Assembly (NCBI GenBank): GCA_019187195.1
Contig: JABAQT010000011.1
Location: forward strand, 1 to 64,000
Source: Bryobacteraceae bacterium
Lineage (GTDB): Bacteria; Acidobacteriota; Terriglobia; Bryobacterales; Bryobacteraceae
Direction: 5' to 3'
Length of the DNA: 64,000 nt
Shown here piece after piece: positions 1-8,598 of the stretch; the stretch's first letter is position 1; each line of letters begins with the position of its first letter. A program made the position numbers and the translations under genes. The notes below the pieces were generated by a model. It was not told the origin of the DNA. It saw only the letters and a program-made list of their open reading frames with translations, and made no database searches.

Positions 1-812
1 ACGCTCGAGGTATACAGGTTGTCTCCCTTCCGGACATCCCCGTTCCAATCCGGCGAAGGATTCCCCGTTCCCCAATAGACAAGGTTCGTCGAAGAATCGT
101 AGGAACCAGTCACCCAGGCCGGGCCGCCTCCGGTTTTCCAGGACTCTCCACTCCAGGTCTCATGCCCTTTCTCCCCTGGACCCGGGATCGTCCAGAACCG
201 CCACATGCGCTTTCCGGTCCTCGCATCGTAGGCATCGAGAAAACCGCGGATGCCATATTCGCCGCCCGCGATTCCAGCCACCACCTTCTCTTTCACCACC
301 AGTGGAGCCACCGTAATGCTGTGACCCGTGCGCCGGTCCGCCACCTGCGTCTCCCAGAGCACATTGCCGGTGCGCCGGTCGAGCGCCACCAGATAAGCAT
401 CCACCGTTCCGAGAAACAGCGCATCGCCCAGAATGGCCATGCCGCGGTTCACCTGTCCGCAACAGACGTTGATCTTGCCGGGCAACCGCCGGCGGTAGGT
501 CCAATAGTGGCGTCCGGTGGCCGCGTCCACCGCAACGGCGGCGTTCGGCGGTTCGGTGAAATACATTACTCCGTCCACCACCAGCGGCGTTGTCTCCACC
601 TTCTCGAGAGTCTTCATTTGATACACCCACTCGACGGCGAGATTCTTCACGTTGCCTGTGTGGATCTGATCGAGCCCGCTGTAGCGCCAACTCCGCAGGT
701 TGCCGTTGTAGGTGAGCCAGTTGTGGGGTTCAGCCGAGGAGTTCAGAATGCGCTCAAAACCGGCTTGCGCCATCAAACAGGCGGGAAGGGCGATCAGGGC
801 CAGCAGCTTCAT
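1..812 (-). CDS. PQQ-dependent quinoprotein dehydrogenase (partial, C-terminus beyond left edge)
   Basis: Reading leftward from the ATG at 812 gives 270 codons that leave the window. The N-terminus is a signal peptide (MKLLALIALPACLMAQ), so the enzyme should be periplasmic. It has the look of an eight-bladed quinoprotein propeller: repeated A/VxAxDxxTGxxxW elements (for example AVDAATGRHYW, ALDRRTGNVLW and AYDARTGKRMW), an adjacent Cys pair at about residues 117-118 (NVCCGQ) like the vicinal disulfide of alcohol and methanol dehydrogenases, and a WGTGNPSPDWNG segment typical of PQQ-ADH. It would oxidise an alcohol, aldehyde or sugar and pass electrons to a cytochrome c. Its ATG overlaps the stop codon of the upstream cytochrome gene by 4 bp (ATGA), so translation is probably coupled and that cytochrome is the likely acceptor. 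The substrate cannot be read from this half. Confidence 0.88.
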   Translation of the reverse strand, partial: MKLLALIALPACLMAQAGFERILNSSAEPHNWLTYNGNLRSWRYSGLDQIHTGNVKNLAVEWVYQMKTLEKVETTPLVVDGVMYFTEPPNAAVAVDAATGRHYWTYRRRLPGKINVCCGQVNRGMAILGDALFLGTVDAYLVALDRRTGNVLWETQVADRRTGHSITVAPLVVKEKVVAGIAGGEYGIRGFLDAYDARTGKRMWRFWTIPGPGEKGHETWSGESWKTGGGPAWVTGSYDSSTNLVYWGTGNPSPDWNGDVRKGDNLYTSS

Positions 813-1585
813 TCTTCCCTCGCTTTCCCCCGCAATCCGTACAGGTAGGCCACAAGATCGCTGATTTCGCCGGGCGCCAGCTTCCCCTCGTACGCCGGCA
901 TGAAGGATGTCTTCGATTCCACGTGGAGGCGCGCCAGATCCGTCTTGCGCAACGAGACAAGGTCCTTGCGGAAATCGAGGAGTTGGATGGTGTACGTGTC
1001 CTCGTTCAAACGCAGTCCGCGATAGCTTGCTCCCGATTTCGCCGTAGCCTCGACAATCCACCACCGCATGGGGAGGTCGTCGCTGGGGTTGAGAATGGAG
1101 GCCCGCAGGTTGGACGGACTACGGGAGGAACCGATAGCGCTCAAGTCCGGCCCGAAGCGGCCGCCGCGTCCTCTCACCATGTGGCATCCGGCGCATCCGC
1201 CCTTGCCGTGAAAAATCTTTTCCCCCGCTGAAGGATCTCCCGCTATCTTCAACCGGCCGCCGCCGGAAGCGAGTGAACGCACGAAAGCTACAATCTGCCA
1301 AATCTGATGATCCTCGTAATAAACGCCGGGCATCTGCGTCCCCGGAACCCCGTTGCCAATGGTCTTGAAAAGAGCCGCGTCGCTGCCGCCGTGCCGGTAC
1401 TCGGCTCCCGTCAGATCCGGTCCGCGCCCCCCTTCTCCTTTCAGACCGTGACACTCCGCGCAATGCGAGCGGTAGATGCGCCCCCCGGCGGCGACATCTT
1501 CCGGAGCCGTGCGGGGATTCCTCACCTCCGCCGATTGCGACCAGGCGGCCGCTGCAAGCAGGCGCCAAATGAGCAGGAAACACAT
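809..1585 (-). CDS. Diheme c-type cytochrome
   Basis: The protein has 258 residues and a hydrophobic leader (MCFLLIWRLLAAAAWSQ), so it should be periplasmic. Two CxxCH heme sites are visible: CAECH near residue 42, in a standard cytochrome c domain, and CAGCH near residue 130, in a domain that continues GRFGPDLSAIG and then carries a beta-rich insertion before FMPAYEGKLAPGEISDLVAYL. The second domain resembles the Planctomycete-type heme-binding domain (TIGR02603-like). The start is preceded by AGGGTGAG. The 3' end overlaps the quinoprotein gene by 4 bp, and the cytochrome c'-like gene lies 61 bp upstream. Together they form a short electron-transfer operon in which this protein probably accepts electrons from the PQQ enzyme; that role is inferred from context. 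Confidence 0.88.
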   Translation of the reverse strand: MCFLLIWRLLAAAAWSQSAEVRNPRTAPEDVAAGGRIYRSHCAECHGLKGEGGRGPDLTGAEYRHGGSDAALFKTIGNGVPGTQMPGVYYEDHQIWQIVAFVRSLASGGGRLKIAGDPSAGEKIFHGKGGCAGCHMVRGRGGRFGPDLSAIGSSRSPSNLRASILNPSDDLPMRWWIVEATAKSGASYRGLRLNEDTYTIQLLDFRKDLVSLRKTDLARLHVESKTSFMPAYEGKLAPGEISDLVAYLYGLRGKAREE

Positions 1586-1646
1586 GGCTCACCCTGGAAT
1601 CGCCAGTGATTATACGGAATTCCGCGACGCCGCGCCACGCGCCCGG

Positions 1647-2045
1647 CTACTTCACTTTCCAACTTCCGTCCGCCGCTTTTTCCCGGTGCGCTTTGTGGCA
1701 TCCGCCGCAGGTGGCGGTTGCTTTCTTGAAAGACGCATCGGCCTCATCCCACTTGCCCTTCGCCGTCAGCTTGCTGATAGCCTTGAACTCCGCCGCGGCG
1801 GTCTTGGAATACGCTACACCGTCTTCGGCCTTCCGCTCCTGGAAAAACTTGCGCACGGGGCCAAACGAGGCCACCAGCGTCTTGGCGTCCGCCGATGCCG
1901 TGGCATCTTTCGCCTTTATCTTCTTGCCCAGCCCGGAACACACCGGACCGATTTCCTTCATCGCGCCGTGCAACGCCGCTTCATCGGCGGCGAATAGCAT
2001 GGTTCCGGCAGCCACGACGCAGCCGGCAATTGTCAGTATCCGCAT
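1647..2045 (-). CDS. Small cytochrome c'-like (class II) protein
   Basis: This 132-residue protein has a signal peptide (MRILTIAGCVVAAGTMLFA). Its helical body ends with a single C-terminal heme motif CGGCHKAHRE near residue 113. A heme site close to the C-terminus of a four-helix protein is the class II cytochrome c' arrangement. It should be periplasmic and may act as an electron carrier or bind small ligands. A good ribosome site (AAGGAGA) lies 7 bp before the ATG. The gene precedes the diheme cytochrome and quinoprotein on the same strand, which suggests a shared respiratory role. Confidence 0.8.
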   Translation of the reverse strand: MRILTIAGCVVAAGTMLFAADEAALHGAMKEIGPVCSGLGKKIKAKDATASADAKTLVASFGPVRKFFQERKAEDGVAYSKTAAAEFKAISKLTAKGKWDEADASFKKATATCGGCHKAHREKAADGSWKVK

Positions 2046-2187
2046 TCGGGATTCTCCTTGAACTCGAAAAAGTGGGCAGCCCGCATCCGGCGCGGACCCG
2101 GCCCTGATGGACCACCACCAGCCCAGGTGGGATTGGCGATTCGTCTATCATAATCCAGCGCCCGCGCCGAGTCGCATCGCGCCGTTA

Positions 2188-5100
2188 CTAAAACAGGATC
2201 TTCAGGCCAAGCTGCACTTGACGCGGGCCGTTCTCCTGGCTGGTGACTACGCCAAAGGTCGGGCTCCCCAGAACCGTCCCCGGCAATCCGAAGATCGGTG
2301 TGTTCGTCGCGTTGAATGCCTCGGCGCGGAATTCGATGCGCATCCGCTCGACCGGGTGGAAGCTCTTGAACACCGACAGGTCGAGATTGTGCGCCGCCGA
2401 TTGTCTCACCCCGCTCGCCGTTCTCCCCACGTTGCCAAACGTGAAGGGAGCTGGCTGGCTGAAGGCGTCCGTGTTGAACCACTTGTCGATCGTCTGGTCT
2501 GTGGTCCGCGGACTGGCGCCCGTCGCATTGGGACGCTGGCTGCCGCCGAAACAAAAGCAGGTATCGTTGGCCACGCCGAAATTGAACAGGGGCAGCCCCT
2601 GGGAAAGCGTCAAAATGCCGTTCACCTGCCAGTTCCCGGCAATGGCGTTCAATGTCCGGTTCCAACCGCTGCCCAGGGCTTTCCCCTTGCCGAACGGCAG
2701 TTCGTAGGTGCTGTTGGCGACGAAACGGTGCGGCTGGTCATAGGATGATACCGCGCGTTCACAGGCGCGGCAGTAATAGGAGCGGATCAGGTCCGCGCGG
2801 TTCCACAGCCCGTCCGCCGCGTCGGTAATGGTCTTCGAGAACGTGTACGAGGCGAGAAAGCTCAACCCCATGGAGAAGCGTTTCTCAAACCGGCTCTGCA
2901 AGGCGTGGTAGTTGGAATTCGCCCACCCGGCGTTGGTGGCGCTGACTCCCGAGTATTGCGGATAGGGCCGCAGCAGGTTGCCCAACTGCACCGTCGGGGC
3001 TCCCAGGGCGAACGCCGGGCTGATGATCCCATGGAACGGATTGGGGGTCTGCTGCAGCAACCGGTCCCCCATCGTCAACAGCGCCGGATCCAGTTGGTTG
3101 AACTGGAACGTCTGCGAGAGACGGGTCCCCTTGTTGCCGGCATAGGCGATCTCCCAAACCGCGTTTCCCGGCAGCGAACGCTGGATAGTGAAGTTCCACT
3201 GCTGGTTGTACATGGGGCGCAGCGAGGGCTCCCATCCGCCGCCCAGCGCCTGTCCGAGGGCCGCATTCGGGCCGGCGGCGCTGCCCGGCGGAAGCGTAAA
3301 ACCGTTGGGGAACGGATTGGTCCAGGGCGCCGCCGAGGATGGCGTGATGCCGTCGGAATCCACGGTGGAAATCCAGGTGGTCGAACCCGAGAACGCGCCG
3401 CCCGTATATCCGCTGCTGGCGGCATAGGAGGGCAGCCCGAAGAAGATGCCATAACCCGTGCGAATCACCGTCTTGTCATTCAACTGGTAGGCAATTCCCA
3501 GGCGCGGGTTCACTTGCGTCGGAACCACGGGCCGCACCTGCCGGCGCCCCAGGGAACCGCCCGCAAACAGCGCGATCCCTTTCAGGTCCATGTGAAGTGG
3601 ATCGGCCAGCGGATTCCTGGCGTACGGATCAATGCCCGTAATGCGGTCGAAGCGTTCCGTTACTCCGCCTTCGAAATCCCACCGGAACCCGGCGTTGACC
3701 GTAAGCTTCGAGTTGACCTTGAAGTCATCCTGCACATAGAAGGCGAAATACCGGTTATAGTTTGCCGGCCGGATCTGGTGCGTGATGTTCCCCGTCCCGA
3801 ACCCGAGCAGGAAGCTCGCGTAGCCCGCTCCTCCCACCGCGGTTGGCGTGCGCGGGTCCGGCCCCTGGGTCTTGTCGCGGTTGAACGCGAACGTGCCGCT
3901 CGGCGTCCCGAGTTGGCCGTAATTGACATAATTGAAGCGCGCGTCAATGCCATACTTCATCGAATGCCGCCCCTGAACGCGCGAGAGGTTGACGATCATC
4001 GAATGGGACGTGTCACCCATGAAGTAGATATCGCCGCCATTCGGTCCGAGTTGCGTCATGTCCTGAATGGTGATGGTGGGAAACACACGGTGATCGGAGA
4101 TGTTGTCGATATAGGTAGGCAAACCGATTTCCGCCACCTTGAACCCGTCTTCCCGTTTGAAAGATGCCGACCAGGGGACGCGGTTGCCGGACACCCGGCC
4201 CAACCCGTAACGCAGGTTCAGCACCATGGTCGAGCCGATGTTTTCCGTGTAATCGAGCGCCAGGTTCTGAAGCCTCTGGTTCATTGGATCGCAGCAGCCG
4301 GGGTCCGCGAGGTTCCCCCAGAAGTTCGGCTTCGAGTACACCGAATCCATGAAAGTGTAACGGCCGAACATCCGCCGCCGGTCGTTGAAGTTGTGATCGA
4401 TCTTGAACTCGACGCGGTCCTGGGGCTGCGGATAGGCATCCTGCAGGACCAGGTTGTTCTGATGGGTGAACGGGAGCCCCGGCGAATTCGGCTGCGGATA
4501 GAACGCTTGAGACTTGAGTGCCACCGGGCTGATCATGCTTTGCGGAATGCGGTTCGAGGGAAACGCATCGCGCAGAAAACGTCCTGGGCGTGACGGGTCG
4601 GGCCGCGTCGTGAAGGGATTGTAGATGAGCCGCATCTGCCCGTTGGTCGTGTAGGTCTGCGAGAAATCACCGGCGCGCTCGAGATCGCTCGGCACCGTAT
4701 GCTGGGCGATGCTCGCGGCGCGGATTCGCTGTCCTTCGTAAAGGACGAAAAAGAACGTCTTGTCCTTGCCGTTGTATAGCTTCGGAATCGAGATGGGGCC
4801 GCCGAGGGATCCGCCAAACTGATTTCGCTTGAAACTGGCCAGCGGCCGTCCCGCCCGGTTGGCGAAGAAATTGTTCGCGTCGAGCTTCGAATTGCGCAGG
4901 AATTCAAACAGGGACCCGTGCAGCACGTTTGTGCCGGATTTCGTCACCAGCGTCACCAGGCCGCCGCCCGAACGCCCATACTCGGCGGCAAAGGCGTTCG
5001 TCTGTATGCGAAACTCCTGAATTCCTTCGACCGACGGAATCGCGCTGACCGCGGGGATGTTCGTGATATTGTGGGACACCGTCGCCGTGACGCCGTCCAG

Positions 5101-5672
5101 AACGATATCCGAGGTCGATTCCTGGCCGCCGTTGACAATGAACCGGTTTGCCGTGAACGTATCAGCCACGCCTCCCGTCTGCCTCACAAGAAAGACCCCC
5201 GGCACCAGGCCGGCAAGCGAGTAGACGTTCCGTCCGTTCAACGGAGGTCCAGAATCCTCTTGTTCTCGACCAGGCCGGAAAGGGTGGCCGTGGCGGATTC
5301 GAGCAGTTGCGCCTCGGCGGTCACCTCCACCTGCTCGGTGACGGCGCCGACTTCCATGGTGATATCGAGTGTTGCGCGCTGCTGTGTTGTCAGGGGCAGG
5401 CGGTCGGCGACAAACCGGCGGAATCCCTGGAGTTCCGAAGTCACGCGATAGTTGCCGGGGGGCAGTTGCGATACCGAGTAAAAGCCCGTGGCGTTCGATG
5501 TAGTGCGATAGTTCGAGTTCTTATCGATGTCGGTGATGGTGATCGCGGCGCCCGTGATCACGGCGCCGGTGGAGTCCGTCACCAGCCCGGAGATGGATCC
5601 GGTGAAGGACTGGCCGGAAAGAGACGGGTTCGCTGCTACCCAGAGCAGAAGGAGACATCCGAAGCGGGACAT
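2188..5672 (-). pseudogene. Oar-type TonB-dependent receptor, interrupted by a single frameshift
   Basis: Two reading frames together encode one receptor of about 1160 residues. The first, from ATG 5672, holds a signal peptide (MSRFGCLLLLWVAANPSLSGQ) and a carboxypeptidase-regulatory domain (GSISGLVTDSTGAVITGA...) and ends at ...ENKRILDLR-stop. The second picks up at LNGRNVYSLAGLVPGV and runs through plug and barrel to the terminal ...QVQLGLKILF. The joint falls inside the family motif DLPLNGR: one base is missing from a GGG run on the plus strand at 5243-5244, so CTCCCGTTG reads CTCCGTTG. A GAGAGGA ribosome site precedes ATG 5672, and a good promoter lies at 5735-5762. Apart from the one-base gap both parts look intact, so this is either a sequencing or assembly error or a recent inactivation. 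Family role: outer-membrane import of oligosaccharides or other large ligands. Confidence 0.85.
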
Positions 5673-5734
5673 AGCTGTTCCTCTCGTCAGAAAAGCGGCC
5701 CGGGCCCAGAGGATGGAGGCCGCAATTTCAGATA

Positions 5735-5762
5735 AGTATATATCGCTTGGACGATCGGTCAA
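5735..5762 (-). promoter_or_regulatory. Sigma70-type promoter of the TonB-dependent receptor gene
   Basis: On the minus strand TTGACC (5762-5757) and TATACT (5740-5735) are separated by 16 bp, each 5/6 to consensus. They lie 63-90 bp upstream of ATG 5672. No other convincing promoter was seen for this gene. Confidence 0.6.
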
Positions 5763-5765
5763 GCG
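5744..5765. promoter_or_regulatory. 22-bp near-palindrome, candidate operator
   Basis: Outer half-sites CGCTTG (5744-5749) and CAAGCG (5760-5765) are perfectly complementary, and a central CGATCG (5752-5757) is itself a palindrome. Only two base pairs, the GA/GT positions, break the 22-bp symmetry (18 of 22 positions). It covers the -35 box and part of the spacer of the receptor promoter, where a repressor would block RNA polymerase. The regulator is unknown; no transcription-factor gene lies next to it. Confidence 0.45.
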
Positions 5766-5943
5766 CTCAATGGTTTATTTTGAAAAAATAATAGATGGAG
5801 ATTATCGGTTTCGATTATTCCAACGGCGAGCGTTCCCATGGGAAAGCTGGGCAACCCGGATCGCCTCGTTCATTCAGACTCAAGGTCACAAGCAGTAGGA
5901 TGAAGCTACCCAGGTTCACCGGTTCCGGAGCTGTTTTCTTGAC

Positions 5944-6092
5944 GGCGCCCTTTCCAAGTGATCCACAACAATTGTGTCGAAAGGCGCCTTGCGAGCCTGC
6001 CAGGCACAGTTGCGTGGACCGGGCAACCTCCTGGTAGAGCCCGGCAACGGCAATTGTTAAGGCTCTGTAAAGCCTGCCGCGGTATCGCAACT
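5944..6092 (+). other. Strongly structured intergenic element (multi-hairpin, three-way junction)
   Basis: The 358-bp gap between the receptor promoter and the CotH gene has no convincing protein gene but dense complementarity. Hairpin A pairs GGCGCC(C)TTTC (5944-5954) with GAAAGGCGCC (5979-5988), with an inner CACAA/TTGTG stem (5964-5968/5972-5976). A small GCCT/AGGC hairpin sits at 5995-6005. A 7-bp closing stem, AGTTGCG (6008-6014) with CGCAACT (6086-6092), then encloses two arms: CCGGGC/GCCCGG (6019-6024/6039-6044) and CGGCA/TGCCG (6048-6052/6075-6079), the latter capped by GGCT/AGCC (6061-6064/6071-6074). The element ends 28 nt before the CotH start codon. It could be a 5'-UTR regulatory RNA, a small RNA on either strand, or the hairpin end of a mobile element. 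It matches no riboswitch family I can recognise; strand and function are unproven. Confidence 0.45.
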
Positions 6093-6120
6093 CACTTACG
6101 CCACCACGCGTCTTCAACGC

Positions 6121-8388
6121 ATGACAATTCGGTGGCTTCAGCTCTTTTATTTCTTTAGCGTAGCGGTGTACGCACAGACACCACCGCCACATCCGTTCTG
6201 GTCCAACGACGCCGTACAGGAAATACGCCTGACTTTCGCGCAGGCCGACTGGTATGAGCAACTCACTGCGAACTATCAGGGAACCGAAGAGGAGTCGATT
6301 TATCTGACTGCCTCATTTCAGTGGGGCTCGGTCAAGTTCGATTCAATTGGCGTTCGTTTCAAGGGCAACAGTTCCTATCGCGTCAACAGCCGGAAGAAGC
6401 CCTTCCGCCTTAAGTTGAACGAATTCGTGAAAGGGCAGAAGATCGGAGGAATCGCGGCCTACAACTTAAGCAACGGCTTCAACGACCCCAGCATGGTTCG
6501 CGAAGCGATCTATTACGAGATGGCGGCACAGCTTGGACTGAAGGCGCCGCGAACCAGTTTCGCCGCCCTCTACATCAACGACGAGTATTGGGGCCTCTAC
6601 GTTCTGGGCGAAGTGGTGAATAGCGACTTTCTGAAAAACTACTACGGGAAAGGTGAAGACGAAGGCAATCTGTACAAGGGCAATATCGGAGCCACCTTCG
6701 CCTACCTAGGTACAGATATCGCATCTTACAAGAGCGTTTGGGAGAAACAGACCAACGAAGAGGCAGACGACTGGACCGACCTAATTGCCTTGTGCAGGAC
6801 ATTGAACGAAACGCCGGCCAGCCAACTGGAAAGCGTGATGGACGAGTTGATGGACATCGATAGCTTCCTCACCGCGATGGCTCTAGATAACGCGACGGTG
6901 AATCTCGACAACTACATCGGGATGTCACAGAACTTCAACATCTACAAGCGACCTTCGGATGGCAAGTGGGTGTGGATCGTGTGGGATCCTAGCCTGGCAT
7001 TCGGGGCGTTCTCGCAACGGACATCGAACCCGGCAGAGTATCCGCTCCAATTTTCGATTTCCGCCGGGGGCGGCGGGGGACAGGGAGGAACTGCGCGTCC
7101 TCTGTTCACCAGGCTGATCGCGGTTCCGTCGATTCAGACTCGTTATCTGCAGATCTACAAGCAACTGGTGGAGCAGGTATTCAACCCCACGAAAATCGTA
7201 GCGCGCATGATCGCTTTGCGGGACCTGATTCGTCCATACGTGGTCAGCGATACGCAGAAGCTCATGACCCTCGCGCAGTTCGATTCCGCGATGACTTCGG
7301 TCAGTGCGGGCGGCACCGGTGGTCCTGGTGGCGGTGGTGGCTCGGCGCCTGGTCTGCAGACTTTCGTCGACGCGCGCGTCGCCTGGCTGACGGGTCAGCT
7401 AGCGACTGCCGCAACAGCAGGTTTGCTGATCTCCGATACATCCGGCCTGCAGTTCACTGCGAACGCGGGGACCAATCCTTCGGCTCAGACGGTCACGCTG
7501 AACTATACAGGCGTGGGAACGGGTCCGTCATACTCGGTACGGTCCGCGACGGCTAACGGCGGCACTTGGCTGGCTCCTCTTCCCACCGGCGGTCCACTCC
7601 CCGGATCGTTCCAGGTTTCGGTGAGCGCTAGCGGTCTCGCGGTTGGTTCGTACACAGGATCGGTTTCTGTGTTTCTAGCCGGAGCCGGCAACTCGCCTAT
7701 CGTCATTCCGGTGATGTTGACGGTCCAGCCGGCGGAGGCCAACTCGAAACCCACTATATCCGCGGTGACGAATGCCGCCAGCTACGCCACTGGTCCGGTT
7801 TCGCCTGGTGAAATTCTGGTTCTGTTTGGCACGGGCCTTGGTCCTGCGGCGCTGATATCCGGCAACGGCGGAGCGCAAGTGACATTTGACGGCGTCGCCG
7901 CGCATGTAATTTACTCCCGCTCCAACCAGGCCAGTGTAGTCGTCCCGATGGAAGTCGCGGCGGGATCCACTGCCATTCAGGTCATCTACGGCGGTCAGAG
8001 TTCATCGGCGGCTAGCGCGGTTGTGCAGGCTGCTACACCGGGCATTTTCACGATAGACGGGTCGGGTACGGGTCAGGGCGCGGTTTTGAATCAAGACACG
8101 GCAATCAATAGCATTGCCAATCCGGCCGCCAAAGGGTCAATCATCTCGATCTTCCTGACAGGCGCCGGAATGGTGAACAGTACAAACCACCTGACTGGAG
8201 ACGTTGCGGTTGAAATCGGCGGCCAACCGGCGGTCATCCAATACGCGGGCGTGGCGCCCGGAGCGGTGGCCGGGCTGTATCAAATCAACGCAACCATCCC
8301 GGCTTCGATATCAAGCGGAGCGATACCGGTAATTGTCTCGGTTGGTGGCGTTAGTTCACAAGCGGGCGTCACGGTCGCGGTGCAGTAG
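6121..8388 (+). CDS. CotH-family protein with BACON-like and Solibacter-type C-terminal domains
   Basis: The protein has 755 residues. A signal-like N-terminus (LFYFFSVAVYAQT) leads into a CotH kinase-like region (about 28-300): VRFKGNSS, MVREAIYYEMAAQLGLKAPRTSFAALYIN, NLYKG, then WDPSLAFG at 288-295. In most CotH proteins the last motif reads WDxDxxFG; here the second Asp is Ser. A Gly-rich linker (about 400-412) leads to a BACON-like beta domain (about 435-540), then an IPT/TIG-like domain of the type common at the C-terminus of Solibacter proteins (TIGR03437-like, about 545-755). Bacillus CotH phosphorylates spore-coat proteins; this exported relative is more likely a surface or cell-envelope protein. 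Codons look less GC-biased than in neighbouring genes, hinting at separate ancestry. No clear ribosome site precedes the ATG. Confidence 0.8.
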   Translation: MTIRWLQLFYFFSVAVYAQTPPPHPFWSNDAVQEIRLTFAQADWYEQLTANYQGTEEESIYLTASFQWGSVKFDSIGVRFKGNSSYRVNSRKKPFRLKLNEFVKGQKIGGIAAYNLSNGFNDPSMVREAIYYEMAAQLGLKAPRTSFAALYINDEYWGLYVLGEVVNSDFLKNYYGKGEDEGNLYKGNIGATFAYLGTDIASYKSVWEKQTNEEADDWTDLIALCRTLNETPASQLESVMDELMDIDSFLTAMALDNATVNLDNYIGMSQNFNIYKRPSDGKWVWIVWDPSLAFGAFSQRTSNPAEYPLQFSISAGGGGGQGGTARPLFTRLIAVPSIQTRYLQIYKQLVEQVFNPTKIVARMIALRDLIRPYVVSDTQKLMTLAQFDSAMTSVSAGGTGGPGGGGGSAPGLQTFVDARVAWLTGQLATAATAGLLISDTSGLQFTANAGTNPSAQTVTLNYTGVGTGPSYSVRSATANGGTWLAPLPTGGPLPGSFQVSVSASGLAVGSYTGSVSVFLAGAGNSPIVIPVMLTVQPAEANSKPTISAVTNAASYATGPVSPGEILVLFGTGLGPAALISGNGGAQVTFDGVAAHVIYSRSNQASVVVPMEVAAGSTAIQVIYGGQSSSAASAVVQAATPGIFTIDGSGTGQGAVLNQDTAINSIANPAAKGSIISIFLTGAGMVNSTNHLTGDVAVEIGGQPAVIQYAGVAPGAVAGLYQINATIPASISSGAIPVIVSVGGVSSQAGVTVAVQ

Positions 8389-8447
8389 GTGTCGCGGGGG
8401 TCGAAGGAAAACATCCATTAGCGGTCGATCAGAACTCGCGAACAAAC

Positions 8448-8590
8448 CATCGCTTCCTCGAGTTGCGCGGAGAGATGTACAACATGCCGAATATCGTCAA
8501 ACTCGCGAACCCGGCCACCGATCGTTCGGCACCATCACCAGCGCGGTTGACGCAAGACAGATCCAGTTCGCGCTGCGATTCTCATTCTGA
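8448..8590 (+). pseudogene. Decayed C-terminal tail of a TonB-dependent receptor
   Basis: Directly after the CotH gene the plus strand encodes HRFLELRGEMYNMPNIVKLANPATDR, the usual end of an Oar-type receptor barrel. A one-base deletion near 8521-8524 then moves the frame to FGTITSAVDARQIQFALRFSF-stop, the characteristic receptor C-terminus ending in Phe. Nothing upstream encodes the rest of a barrel. It is therefore a remnant, probably left when the CotH gene was inserted or the locus rearranged. Confidence 0.65.
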
Positions 8591-8598
8591 TTCGCACG

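Noticed and set aside
1..848. Plus-strand frame at 162-848 as a gene
   Set aside because: It is antisense to the quinoprotein, whose motifs are unambiguous, and encodes no recognisable domain.
6008..6092. tRNA-like reading of the 7-bp closed three-way junction
   Set aside because: The closing stem has acceptor-like length, but there is no T-arm (GTTCRA), no anticodon arm of 5 bp plus 7-nt loop, and only two inner arms.
5815..6261. Minus-strand open frame of 148 codons across the CotH leader
   Set aside because: It runs into the CotH coding region antisense, has no recognisable domain and no ribosome site. Its openness fits the structured non-coding element better.
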